7,589 bases of DNA from Fidelibacterota bacterium (lineage in GTDB: Bacteria > Fidelibacterota > Fidelibacteria > Fidelibacterales > Fidelibacteraceae): contig JAOZRH010000098.1 of the NCBI GenBank assembly GCA_029931905.1, positions 1 to 7,589 of the forward strand, read 5' to 3'. Position 1 is the first letter of the stretch. Each line of letters begins with the position of its first letter. Below are positions 1-6,711 of the stretch, one piece after another. A model generated the notes under the pieces. That model ran no database searches, had not been told where the DNA came from, and was given only the letters and a program-made list of their open reading frames with translations. A program made the position numbers and the translations under genes.

Positions 1-332
1 ATTCTTTCAAAAATTATTTTTGAAGTTGCTTGTAGCCATATTATCTTTCCATTTTCCTTCATCCATTCAATATTTTTTTCATCTATTGCAAATCCACCAC
101 CAGTCGCAATTACATTATTCAGTGAATTAGTTATCAATTTTCGTGACACCTTAACTTCCAATTCCCTAAATTTTTCTTCACCATGTTTTTCAAAAATATT
201 CTTTATAGTCATTTTTGAAAATTTTTCAATTTCTAAATCCAAATCAATAAAACCGTAATCAATCTCCTTCGATAAAGCTCTACCAATTGAAGTTTTTCCA
301 CAACCCATCATTCCAATTAAAAAATAATTCAT
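1..332 (-). CDS. aroK: Shikimate kinase (3' end cut by window edge)
   Basis: ATP-dependent phosphorylation of shikimate to shikimate 3-phosphate, step 5 of chorismate synthesis, in the cytoplasm. Translating the reverse strand from the ATG at 332 gives 110 residues before the window ends, about two thirds of the usual 160-175. Visible motifs are the Walker A P-loop GMMGCGKTSIGR (residues 7-18), the Mg/shikimate-binding pair in IDLDLEIE (Asp30 and Asp32), the shikimate-binding FRELE (Arg56) and the glycine triplet VIATGGGF (Gly78-80). This is the standard shikimate kinase order. The gene is last of the visible aro cluster and starts 20 nt after the stop of the small membrane protein. No good Shine-Dalgarno site precedes the ATG (only TTATAAG), so it may depend on coupling with the gene before it. 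It could equally be called aroL; sequence alone does not separate the two isozyme names. The identification itself is secure. Confidence 0.95.
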   Translation of the reverse strand, partial: MNYFLIGMMGCGKTSIGRALSKEIDYGFIDLDLEIEKFSKMTIKNIFEKHGEEKFRELEVKVSRKLITNSLNNVIATGGGFAIDEKNIEWMKENGKIIWLQATSKIIFER

Positions 333-352
333 CTTATAATCTAAATTTAATT

Positions 353-721
353 TTATTCAACGATAGTTTTATTGTCATAATAGGATTTTAATATTTTAAA
401 AAGCGAAATTTTTTTCTTCATATTTGCATAACTAAAAGATGCTTTTATTGAAAATATAACTGCAATTAGCACATATATCAAATAAAACCACTCACTAATT
501 GGTTTGTCTCTAAAGAAAAATACTACAAGAATTACCGCAAGTGCAATAATAATAATACTAGTAATAACAAAAACATTTTTTTCTTTCTGTAAATTCTGTA
601 TCTGTCTTTTCACAAATTCAAAATCATTTGATTGTAATATTGAATGTTCTTCAGCAGGAGATAAATTGCCAAATTCTTTAACAATCGTCTCTATTACAGA
701 TTTTGTTTCATTATTTTTCAT
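353..721 (-). CDS. Small two-helix membrane protein of unknown function
   Basis: A 122-residue protein that I do not recognise. A hydrophilic, charged N-terminal part (about residues 1-48) holds the stretch LSPAEEHSILQSNDFEFVKR and looks helical. Two hydrophobic segments follow at about residues 50-70 (VFVITSIIIIALAVILVVFF) and 77-97 (EWFYLIYVLIAVIFSIKASF), joined by a short loop containing RDKP. The tail is short and basic with several lysines. There is no signal peptide or lipobox. The ATG at 721 is supported by a strong AAAGGAG at 729-735 with a 7-nt spacer. The gene sits between aroC (67 nt upstream) and aroK (20 nt downstream) on the same strand, so it is probably co-transcribed with them. 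Nothing in the sequence ties it to aromatic synthesis. It may be a passenger or a lineage-specific membrane protein. It is very likely a real gene, given the ribosome site, membrane pattern and operon position. Confidence 0.85.
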   Translation of the reverse strand: MKNNETKSVIETIVKEFGNLSPAEEHSILQSNDFEFVKRQIQNLQKEKNVFVITSIIIIALAVILVVFFFRDKPISEWFYLIYVLIAVIFSIKASFSYANMKKKISLFKILKSYYDNKTIVE

Positions 722-728
722 TATTATA

Positions 729-735
729 CTCCTTT
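729..735 (-). promoter_or_regulatory. Strong Shine-Dalgarno site (AAAGGAG)
   Basis: On the minus strand AAAGGAG lies 7 nt before the ATG at 721. It fixes the start of the small membrane protein and is clearly stronger than the sites before aroE, aroC and aroK in the same cluster. Confidence 0.8.
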
Positions 736-788
736 GTCATTTCCCATAAATCTCGACATAAATTAATAAATATTATCAATATAAAAAA

Positions 789-1931
789 CTAATTTATTTC
801 GTTTTCAAATCTCTTTTTTATTGTTCCCCAATAATCTCCACCATACCGAGAAAGAAATACTTCTAGTAATGGAATGGCTATAACATTTTCGGCAACAATA
901 CTCGCTGCGGGAACTGCACAGGAATCCGTTCTTTCTTTATGAGCAATCATTTCTTCCTTAGTTTGAATATGAAAACTTTTTAATGGGTTGGTTAAAGTTG
1001 GAATTGGTTTCATTACAGCATTTATTATCAATGGTTCTCCATTTGTCATTCCACCCTCTAATCCACCAGCATTATTTGAATTTCGAAATATTTTTTCCTC
1101 TTTCACACTAAATTCATCATGATAATTTTTACCAGTTATTTTGGCAGAATCAAATCCTTCGCCAAACTCTATTCCTTTTATCGCCTGAATACCTAAAATA
1201 TGTGATGATATTTTTGATGATAATCTTTCGTCCCAATGAATATAACTTCCAAGTCCAATTGGTAAATTTTTAACAATAATTTGAAATATTCCACCAATAG
1301 AATCGCCAACTGATTTTGCCTCGTCAATTTCTCTTTCCATTTTTTCTGAAATATCTTTATTTATACATCTTACAGAAGAACTATCTGCAGATTTAAGCAA
1401 ATTATAATCAATACTCTTTTTATCTATTGAAATTTTGCCTATTTGAGTAACATGTCCAAAAAATTCGGCCCCAATATTTTCCAAAAATTGACGGCACAAA
1501 GCTCCAACAGCAACTCTAATTGCCGTTTCTCTTGCTGAAGACCTTTCTAATACATTTCTAATATCATCAAAACCATATTTTACTACTCCAGCATAATCTG
1601 CATGACCCGGACGAGGAATCTCTACTTTTTCATTTCGAGTATCTGGTAAAATCGGATCCATTGTATCTTTCCAATTATCAAAATCACGATTTTTAATCTG
1701 TAAAGTAATCGGAGAACCAATAGTGATAGAATTACGAACTCCTGATAATATTTTTACATTATCTTTTTCGATTTTCATTCGTCCACCACGACCATATCCC
1801 TGCTGTCTTTTGTGTAACTGTTCATTAATTTTATTAACATCAATTTTAAATCCAGCTGGTAAACCACTAACAATTGCAGTTAAAAAGGGACCGTGGCTTT
1901 CACCCGCTGTTATAAAATTTATTTTACTCAT
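789..1931 (-). CDS. aroC: Chorismate synthase
   Basis: Converts 5-enolpyruvylshikimate 3-phosphate to chorismate with reduced FMN, the last common step to aromatic amino acids, folates and quinones. The 380-residue length is typical. Family signatures appear in order: GESHG (10-14, catalytic His13), RQQGYGRGGRM (42-52), the IPRPGHADYAG block (catalytic His110), ERSSARETAIRVAVGA, GGLEGGMTNGEP, and RTDSCAVPAASIVAEN near the C-terminus. These cover the FMN and substrate site. I chose the ATG at 1931, which gives the usual MSKINFITAGESHG opening. The frame can be extended five codons to a TTG at 1946, but that TTGAGAAG stretch is more likely the weak ribosome site (GAGAAG). The stop is TAG. The start lies 24 nt after the aroE stop. 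Whether it is mono- or bifunctional (with its own flavin reductase) cannot be read from the sequence. Confidence 0.97.
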   Translation of the reverse strand: MSKINFITAGESHGPFLTAIVSGLPAGFKIDVNKINEQLHKRQQGYGRGGRMKIEKDNVKILSGVRNSITIGSPITLQIKNRDFDNWKDTMDPILPDTRNEKVEIPRPGHADYAGVVKYGFDDIRNVLERSSARETAIRVAVGALCRQFLENIGAEFFGHVTQIGKISIDKKSIDYNLLKSADSSSVRCINKDISEKMEREIDEAKSVGDSIGGIFQIIVKNLPIGLGSYIHWDERLSSKISSHILGIQAIKGIEFGEGFDSAKITGKNYHDEFSVKEEKIFRNSNNAGGLEGGMTNGEPLIINAVMKPIPTLTNPLKSFHIQTKEEMIAHKERTDSCAVPAASIVAENVIAIPLLEVFLSRYGGDYWGTIKKRFENEIN

Positions 1932-1955
1932 AATATTGCTTCTCAAATTAATATT

Positions 1956-2810
1956 TTACATTTTTCCAATAATCTTTCTAATATCCAAATTTACGAAATT
2001 TATTTTTGGAAACCAAATTTCTTCTGAAGCAATCCCTTGATAAATCAACATATAAATTCCATTCACACTTTTTACATTATTGCTCATTTGTGACTTTGCG
2101 ACTTTGTGATGTATATTATCAAACCACTTTTGCAAATATGTTGGATTCGGACTATAATTTAAATCAAGTAAAAAATCATTAGCATTTATTTTTATAAAAT
2201 CATTGGGAATATTCGGAAATTTATTCGTTCCAATTGGAGTGGCATTTATCCATAATTTTGGTAAATCCGATGGAATCATATTAACAATTTTCATCTGTAA
2301 TGATGGTGAAATATTTCTGATAATATTTTCTCTCTCACTATCGTTAAGTCCTCCAATCACTGCACATTGTGAAAAACCAAGCTTTTCTAATCCAAAAATA
2401 ACAGCCTTTGAAACTCCACCATATCCAATTAGAACTGGAAAATATTTATTAAATTCTTTTATGTGTAATTTTACCGTTTTAATAAATCCGATAATATCCG
2501 TGTTATAACCAAAAAATCTTTTGTTTTTAACAACTACAGTATTTATTGCTCCGATTTGTTTTGCAACTGGATCAATATAATCTAAATACGGAATTATTTT
2601 TTCTTTATAAGGAATTGTGATATTAAAACCATCAATTTTTCTTAATTCATCATTTAAATTGTTTTCAAATTTGTTTTTTGGAATATCATAAATTTTATAT
2701 TCTAAATTAACATTTCTATGATTATTAATCAAACTGTGTAACAATGGACTTTTTGTATAAGAAATATTTTCGCCTAATATGCCTAATTGGATTTTTAAAT
2801 CTGATTCCAT
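1956..2810 (-). CDS. aroE: Shikimate dehydrogenase
   Basis: Reversible reduction of 3-dehydroshikimate to shikimate, step 4 of the pathway. At 284 residues it has normal length. The substrate domain has SYTKSPLLHS (17-26), where Thr19 and Ser21 take the place of the usual pair of serines. The catalytic lysine is in GFNITIPYKEK (Lys69), followed by GAINTVV (87-93) and the catalytic aspartate in GYNTDIIGF (Asp105). The Rossmann glycine loop reads IGYGGVSKA (128-136) instead of the usual GAGGAxxA. The C-terminal NGIYMLIYQG block supplies the conserved Gln. The Asn-Arg-Thr motif that normally follows the second strand and grips the NADP phosphate is not visible; the stretch there reads AVIGGLNDSER. 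Cofactor preference may therefore differ, which is inference. The ATG at 2810 is the only good start, 30 nt after aroA, with an AT-rich leader and no Shine-Dalgarno site. A quinate/shikimate dehydrogenase is possible but less likely inside an aro cluster. Confidence 0.93.
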   Translation of the reverse strand: MESDLKIQLGILGENISYTKSPLLHSLINNHRNVNLEYKIYDIPKNKFENNLNDELRKIDGFNITIPYKEKIIPYLDYIDPVAKQIGAINTVVVKNKRFFGYNTDIIGFIKTVKLHIKEFNKYFPVLIGYGGVSKAVIFGLEKLGFSQCAVIGGLNDSERENIIRNISPSLQMKIVNMIPSDLPKLWINATPIGTNKFPNIPNDFIKINANDFLLDLNYSPNPTYLQKWFDNIHHKVAKSQMSNNVKSVNGIYMLIYQGIASEEIWFPKINFVNLDIRKIIGKM

Positions 2811-2840
2811 AATATTGAATAAATATATTGTCTGTTAATT

Positions 2841-4136
2841 TTATCTTTTTCTACTGATTCTTTTCAATATTTCGTAAAAATCTGGATAACTAATATTTAC
2901 AATAGAATGATTTTTTATTTTAACAGGTTCGGTTGAAATTAATCCTGCAATTGCTAACATCATTGCAATACGATGATCACCATATGAATCAACGGTATTT
3001 CCAATCAATTCTGTAGGTCCAAAAACATCAAAACCATCTGAATATTCCTTAATATCAGCACCAAGACTTCTCAAACTTTCAACAGTGCTTTTGATACGAT
3101 CACTCTCTTTAAATCTTAGCTCTTTAACTCCTCGAAATACTGACTTCCCTTTTGCTTGTGTAGCAATTAATGCTAAAATTGGAATTTCATCTATTAATGA
3201 AGCAGAATTTTTTTTATTAACTGAAAATGGTTTTATTTGTGAAGTTTGAATCGTAATGTCACCAAATGGCTCTAAACTTTTATCAATTGGATTAATACGA
3301 ATTTTACAACCACTTTGTTGTAATAATTTAATATAACTTATTCGAGATGGATTTAATGATACTCTTTTTAAAGTCAATTTGCTATCTGGAACTAATAATC
3401 CAGCAGCTACCCAAAAGGCCGCGGCAGATGGATCACCTGGTACAGAGTATTTAAATGGAACTATTGGTCTTTTTAATTTACTTATTGATATTACATCTTT
3501 TTTCTTGAAAATTGAAATACCAAACATTTTCATCATATTTTCCGTATGATCTCTTGTTTTTATATTTTCAGTAATATATGTTTTTCCATCAGCAAATAAA
3601 CCAGCAAAAAGTAAACATGATTTTACTTGGGCACTTGCAACAGGCATTGTATAACGAATTCCTTTTAATTTTTTGTCACCAAAAATCAGTGGTAATTTTC
3701 CATCATCACTATTAATTTCTGCTCCCATTTCCAATAAAGGATTAATCACGCGTTTCATGGGACGAGAACTTAATGATTCGTCTCCTGTCATCTTCACATT
3801 AATTCCTTGTCCTGCTATTAACCCAGCTAATAATCTTGAAGTTGTTCCTGAATTTCCACAATTAATCGTTCCAACATTTTCTCTATCCCATTTTTTAAAT
3901 CCAGAACTATCCACCTCAATTGAATATCTTCCTAATTGGAATTTTATACCAAATTTTTGCAAACAACCAATAGTTGAAAGCACATCAGCTCCATTATTTA
4001 AAAATTTAATTTGTGATTTACCTTTTGCCAAACTGGCGAACAATAATGTTCTGTGACTTATTGACTTATCACCTGGTAAAGTTATTTGACCTTTAACAAA
4101 TTTCGCTGATTTTACTATTTTTAATTTTCTACTCAT
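2841..4136 (-). CDS. aroA: 3-phosphoshikimate 1-carboxyvinyltransferase (EPSP synthase)
   Basis: Transfers the enolpyruvyl group of PEP to shikimate 3-phosphate, step 6 of the pathway, in the cytoplasm. From the ATG at 4136 it is 431 residues, the usual size. Motifs in order: LPGDKSISHRTLL (20-32, with Lys24, Ser25, Arg29), CGNSGTTSRLLAG (93-105), GDESLSSRPMKR (118-129), VASAQVKS (166-173), KTRDHTENM (193-201), VPGDPSAAAFW (232-242), LIDEIPIL (catalytic Asp316), RFKESDR (341-347) and YGDHRIAM (385-392). All active-site positions appear filled. The GDKS, SAQVK and TRDHTE forms look more like the Bacillus/CP4-like class II enzymes than the E. coli class I type; that class call is tentative. A frame extension to a TTG at 4160 exists, but the ATG at 4136 has an AGAGAGAGG site (4140-4148) just before it and gives the normal N-terminus. 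It is the first gene of the aro cluster. Confidence 0.97.
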   Translation of the reverse strand: MSRKLKIVKSAKFVKGQITLPGDKSISHRTLLFASLAKGKSQIKFLNNGADVLSTIGCLQKFGIKFQLGRYSIEVDSSGFKKWDRENVGTINCGNSGTTSRLLAGLIAGQGINVKMTGDESLSSRPMKRVINPLLEMGAEINSDDGKLPLIFGDKKLKGIRYTMPVASAQVKSCLLFAGLFADGKTYITENIKTRDHTENMMKMFGISIFKKKDVISISKLKRPIVPFKYSVPGDPSAAAFWVAAGLLVPDSKLTLKRVSLNPSRISYIKLLQQSGCKIRINPIDKSLEPFGDITIQTSQIKPFSVNKKNSASLIDEIPILALIATQAKGKSVFRGVKELRFKESDRIKSTVESLRSLGADIKEYSDGFDVFGPTELIGNTVDSYGDHRIAMMLAIAGLISTEPVKIKNHSIVNISYPDFYEILKRISRKR

Positions 4137-4265
4137 TAACCTCTCTCTTATTGTATCCAAAGATAAGTAGTTTTTTTTATAAATTCTAACATTTTATTAT
4201 TTTCTTAGATAAAATTCTTTTTTATATTACGGCACATTAAAAATATAATATTTTAAGGAGATATT
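4137..4265. promoter_or_regulatory. Divergent intergenic region, aroA / YitT-type gene
   Basis: This 129-nt very AT-rich gap separates the outward-facing aroA cluster (minus) and the YitT-family gene (plus). Both promoters should lie here because no gene precedes either one on its strand. The sequence is so AT-rich that many -10-like hexamers occur (for example TAGAAT and TACAAT on the minus strand), and none has a well-spaced -35 partner that I would call. I see no riboswitch, T-box or attenuator-like hairpin and no clear inverted-repeat operator. Confidence 0.5.
4255..4260 (+). promoter_or_regulatory. Shine-Dalgarno site deciding a GTG start
   Basis: AAGGAG ends 5 nt before the GTG at 4266. 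The next in-frame ATG at 4275 would be 14 nt away, too far, so the GTG start is favoured. Confidence 0.8.
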
Positions 4266-5144
4266 GTGAAAAATATGAAAACATTCTTTAACAAATATAT
4301 TGATTTCATTCTTATCATTATTGGTTCATTATTGCTATCTATCGCTTTAATGGTCTTTTTATTGCCAAATAAAATTAATACAGGTGGAGTTTCTGGAATT
4401 GCTACAATACTATATCATCTGTTTGATTTTCCAGCCGGAATTTCAATGTTAGCATTAAATATTCCACTTTTTTTAATTGGTGTGAAAATATTTGGTAAAA
4501 AATTCGGAATTAAAACAATATGGGGAATTATATGGGTATCTTTTTTTTGTGATTTTATTGACAAAATTTTAAAAATTGAACCAATTACTGATGACAGATT
4601 CCTTGCCACCTTGTATGGAGGATTATTATTAGGAACAGGATTAGGTATAATTTTTCGTGGTCGAGGAACAACTGGAGGATCCGATATTGTTGCTAGAATA
4701 ATAAACAAATATTTTAAAATTTCACTCGGTTGGTCATTTATTTTTATTGATACATTTGTTATTCTTGGCACTGGTCTTGTCTTTGGAGATATTGATTTAA
4801 TTCTATTTTGTTTGATTGCTTTAGGAATTGCTTCAAAAGTTACAGATACAATAATTGAAGGTGTTACATCTGAAAAAGGAATTTTTATAATAAGTAAAAA
4901 ATGGCATGAGATTTCACAAAGAATAATGACAGAAACAAAACGGGGTGTTACAGGATTAGAATCTACTGGATTATATACTAATAGCGAAAAGAAAACTCTT
5001 TACTGTGTAGTTTCTCGTAGACAAGTTGAAAATGTTCGACGAATTGCAAAAGAAGAAGATAAAAAAGCATTTATTACTATTCAAAATATTTCAATTTTGC
5101 AAGGTGAAGGATTTAGAAGTCAAACAGCAATTCTTGATGAATAA
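4266..5144 (+). CDS. YitT-family membrane protein (DUF161-DUF161-DUF2179)
   Basis: A 292-residue integral inner-membrane protein of the YitT family, which is widespread and whose function is not established. About six hydrophobic segments lie within residues 11-190. The two repeated halves are each marked by a glycine motif: TGGVSGI at 39-45 after the first helix (VFLLPNKIN), and RGRGTTGGSDI at 131-141 after the fourth. LNIPLFLIGVKIFGKKFGIK (64-83) is also typical. The C-terminal soluble domain, about 199-285, matches the DUF2179 pattern: GIFIISKKWHEI, RGVTGLESTGLYT, then LYCVVSRRQ, and closing ILQGEGF. Length and architecture are complete. The start is GTG, supported by AAGGAG. It is the only plus-strand gene here, divergent from aroA and convergent with the next gene, so it is probably monocistronic. 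A transport or sensing role would be guesswork. Confidence 0.92.
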   Translation: MKNMKTFFNKYIDFILIIIGSLLLSIALMVFLLPNKINTGGVSGIATILYHLFDFPAGISMLALNIPLFLIGVKIFGKKFGIKTIWGIIWVSFFCDFIDKILKIEPITDDRFLATLYGGLLLGTGLGIIFRGRGTTGGSDIVARIINKYFKISLGWSFIFIDTFVILGTGLVFGDIDLILFCLIALGIASKVTDTIIEGVTSEKGIFIISKKWHEISQRIMTETKRGVTGLESTGLYTNSEKKTLYCVVSRRQVENVRRIAKEEDKKAFITIQNISILQGEGFRSQTAILDE

Positions 5145-5156
5145 AATTGATTGATA

Positions 5157-5906
5157 TTAATTTAGATATGGTGATATTACATTATTTTTTTTGATTCTGA
5201 TTAAAACATAATAATATTGTTTATTTAAATCTATCCATCTTTTTTGTATCTGAATATTTTTAAATTTATATTTGACTTTTGTTGCTGTTGCTTTTTCATA
5301 GCGTTCACTCTTTTCAGTTACATCTAAAATATTAACTGAATAAAAATTTATTGCTAAATTTGTCATTATTTCAAAAATTGCCTGTTCTTCTGCAGTTTTC
5401 CAAGCATCATTTTCACTGCCCTTGCTTTGATATTCGCCAACACCATAATAAAATTGTTTATCTTGCCAAAATGGTCTTTTTTTAATCCATTTCGGTATTG
5501 TTGAATTTTTTAGATCAATATATCTCGAATCAACATTAATATTTTTATTTGTTGAAAATAATTTAACATATTCACTACTAATAACATTTGTCATAAAAGA
5601 AGATAAACTATGCAACTTCCCTTTTATTCTTTTCAATTCTTTAGGCGAAAAATAATAAAAATATTCACTATTTTTTTTATCACTGTCTTGAAATGTATAA
5701 AGTGTCCCATTCGCCACACATTCATTATATACACAATAAGTTCTCTCTGCATCAACTGTTGGAGAATAACCACCATAACTATATCCAGTAATTGTATTTG
5801 GATATTTTGAAGGATATAAAAACCAAACTGGATAAGATGATATTCCAAATAAATTAACAACAGTAAAAAGTGTAATGGCCAAAATCATTTTATTTTTCAT
5901 ATTCAT
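5157..5906 (-). CDS. Exported protein with two LPP20-like segments
   Basis: A 249-residue predicted exported protein of unknown function. Residues 1 to about 24 form a signal peptide: the basic MNMKNK, a hydrophobic core ILAITLFTVVNLFG, then ISS. There is no lipobox cysteine, so it should be soluble in the periplasm or outer-membrane associated rather than a lipoprotein. Residues 138-185 follow the LPP20-like pattern PxW, a YGVG turn, then DAWKTAEEQAIFEIMTNLA. A similar, weaker pattern lies directly after the signal peptide (PVW at 26-28, GYSYGGYS at 41-48, DAERTY at 52-57), which suggests an internal duplication. Cysteines 58 and 63 are close together and could form a disulfide. I chose the ATG at 5906 because GGGAA (5911-5915) precedes it; a TTG at 5933 or an ATG at 5900 is possible. 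The gene lies downstream of an LPP20-like lipoprotein gene but is separated from it by a terminator. It converges with the YitT-type gene across 12 nt. Confidence 0.8.
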   Translation of the reverse strand: MNMKNKMILAITLFTVVNLFGISSYPVWFLYPSKYPNTITGYSYGGYSPTVDAERTYCVYNECVANGTLYTFQDSDKKNSEYFYYFSPKELKRIKGKLHSLSSFMTNVISSEYVKLFSTNKNINVDSRYIDLKNSTIPKWIKKRPFWQDKQFYYGVGEYQSKGSENDAWKTAEEQAIFEIMTNLAINFYSVNILDVTEKSERYEKATATKVKYKFKNIQIQKRWIDLNKQYYYVLIRIKKNNVISPYLN

Positions 5907-5924
5907 TATTTTCCCATTAAAAAA

Positions 5925-5953
5925 GCTATACAATGTTATTTATCAAACCACAA
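5925..5953 (-). promoter_or_regulatory. Candidate sigma70-like promoter for the two-segment exported protein
   Basis: On the minus strand TTGTGG (5948-5953) and TATAGC (5925-5930) are separated by 17 nt. It lies just past a terminator and just before the gene start at 5906, so a promoter is expected here. The match to consensus is only fair (3/6 and 4/6), and the implied leader is short, about a dozen nt. Confidence 0.3.
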
Positions 5954-5995
5954 GTGAAGTTAAAAATATTTATCTTCATAAAAAATAAAAAAATA

Positions 5996-6026
5996 AAAAA
6001 AGGACAACATAAAATTGTCCTTTTTT
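5996..6026 (-). terminator. Rho-independent terminator after the LPP20-like lipoprotein gene
   Basis: A perfect 12-bp stem, AAAAAAGGACAA paired with TTGTCCTTTTTT, closes a 7-nt loop (6008-6014). On the minus strand the hairpin runs into T7-A-T7, the classic intrinsic terminator form. It begins 22 nt after the stop codon at 6049. The A-tract on the other side could in principle make it work in both directions, but no plus-strand gene reads toward it. Confidence 0.88.
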
Positions 6027-6048
6027 ATTAATATTTGTCTAAATATTA

Positions 6049-6624
6049 TTATTCTTCGATTTGGCTCTCTTCATAAGCTTCCATTTCATTATTTAATTCG
6101 TCATATGCTTGTGAAGATCTAAATCTTTCATATAATTTTTTATTTTTACTCTTATTCATTTCATCCATCAATGATTGATTAAAAGTAGAAGGATTAATTA
6201 CCATTAATGTATAAATTGTAATTTTCCCTTCATCTTCCACCATTATTTCATCTTCAGGTAATGAACCTTTCAATACACTACTTGCCATTGTTTTTGTAGT
6301 TCTAGAAAATGCTTCGTTGATTTCGGTATCACCAGTAGTTCCAACTTCTTCTAAAAATGATTTAGATAATGTTTGAACTTTTACATTTAAAGCCTCTGCT
6401 AAATTTGCTCTCGCATCTACATGAGATTTTTTACGAGCAATATCTTCACGAGAACTCTCGCCTTGTCCAACAACTGCAACAGCACCAGCTTTGTTGTATT
6501 GATTTGCTTGTTTTTGCATTTGCATATAAGGACTTTTTTTGCCAGAAACTTCCTTGCTTCCACAACCTGTTAACAAAATCAAACCAAAAACCACCAACAG
6601 TAATAGAATTAAAACTTTTTTCAT
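6049..6624 (-). CDS. LPP20-like family lipoprotein
   Basis: A 191-residue predicted lipoprotein. The signal sequence MKKVLILLLLVVFGLILLTGC ends in a clear lipobox (Leu18-Thr-Gly-Cys21), so Cys21 should be lipidated. The following residues are Gly and Ser rather than Asp, consistent with export to the outer membrane if Lol rules apply. Residues about 47-80 carry the LPP20-like core: AVAVVGQGESSREDIARKK, then HVDARANLAEAL, the VGxG turn followed by an alanine-rich helix. Then come a predicted alpha/beta region, the strand ITIYTLMVIN, and an acidic helical tail ending EESQIEE. The family includes Helicobacter Lpp20 and the flagellar-disc lipoprotein FlgP; no flagellar gene is visible here, so no specific role is assigned. 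The ATG at 6624 has AGGAG at 6630-6634. The gene has its own candidate promoter upstream and a strong terminator downstream, so it may be transcribed alone. Confidence 0.9.
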   Translation of the reverse strand: MKKVLILLLLVVFGLILLTGCGSKEVSGKKSPYMQMQKQANQYNKAGAVAVVGQGESSREDIARKKSHVDARANLAEALNVKVQTLSKSFLEEVGTTGDTEINEAFSRTTKTMASSVLKGSLPEDEIMVEDEGKITIYTLMVINPSTFNQSLMDEMNKSKNKKLYERFRSSQAYDELNNEMEAYEESQIEE

Positions 6625-6650
6625 AACTTCTCCTTTCTTTTAGTTGCAGT

Positions 6651-6679
6651 ATAATAACTCAAAAAACAACAACTTCCAA
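6651..6679 (-). promoter_or_regulatory. Candidate sigma70-like promoter for the LPP20-like lipoprotein
   Basis: On the minus strand TTGGAA (6674-6679) and TATTAT (6651-6656) are separated by exactly 17 nt, matching the -35 and -10 consensus at 4/6 and 5/6. The predicted start of transcription near 6644 gives a leader of about 20 nt that contains the AAAGGAG ribosome site. Position between the isomerase stop (6712) and the lipoprotein start (6624) fits. Confidence 0.5.
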
Positions 6680-6711
6680 ATAAAAAATATAATTTGTGAT
6701 TTGCATCACTA

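Noticed and set aside
770..782. Small inverted repeat ATATT-ATC-AATAT after aroC
   Set aside because: It has only A-T pairs, five base pairs, and no T-tract follows on the minus strand, so it is not a credible terminator and does not break the aro cluster.
1723..2040. Open frame on the plus strand across the aroC start and aroE end
   Set aside because: It is antisense to two well-supported genes, has no recognisable domain and arises from the AT-rich codon pattern of the real genes.
3673..4056. Open frame on the plus strand inside aroA
   Set aside because: It is fully antisense to highly conserved EPSP synthase motifs, with no family signature of its own.
4137..4265. Possible tryptophan/tyrosine-type attenuator, T-box or riboswitch before aroA
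   Set aside because: The leader is too short and AT-rich; no stable stems, no leader peptide rich in aromatic codons and no T-box sequence are visible.
5633..5860. Second minus-strand frame inside the two-segment exported protein
   Set aside because: It overlaps a longer frame that has a signal peptide and a domain pattern; no sign of a frameshift linking the two frames.
5981..6001. A-rich run near 5981-6001 as a simple repeat or attachment site
   Set aside because: It is explained as the T-tract and stem flank of the intrinsic terminator read on the minus strand.
6369..6626. Open frame on the plus strand opposite the LPP20-like lipoprotein
   Set aside because: It is the complement of the lipoprotein signal sequence and core; no independent evidence of coding.
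6696..6709. Five-bp hairpin (GTGAT / ATCAC with a GCAA loop on the minus strand) just after the parvulin stop
   Set aside because: The stem is short and the T6 run starts about eight bases later, which is too weak and too far for a confident intrinsic terminator.
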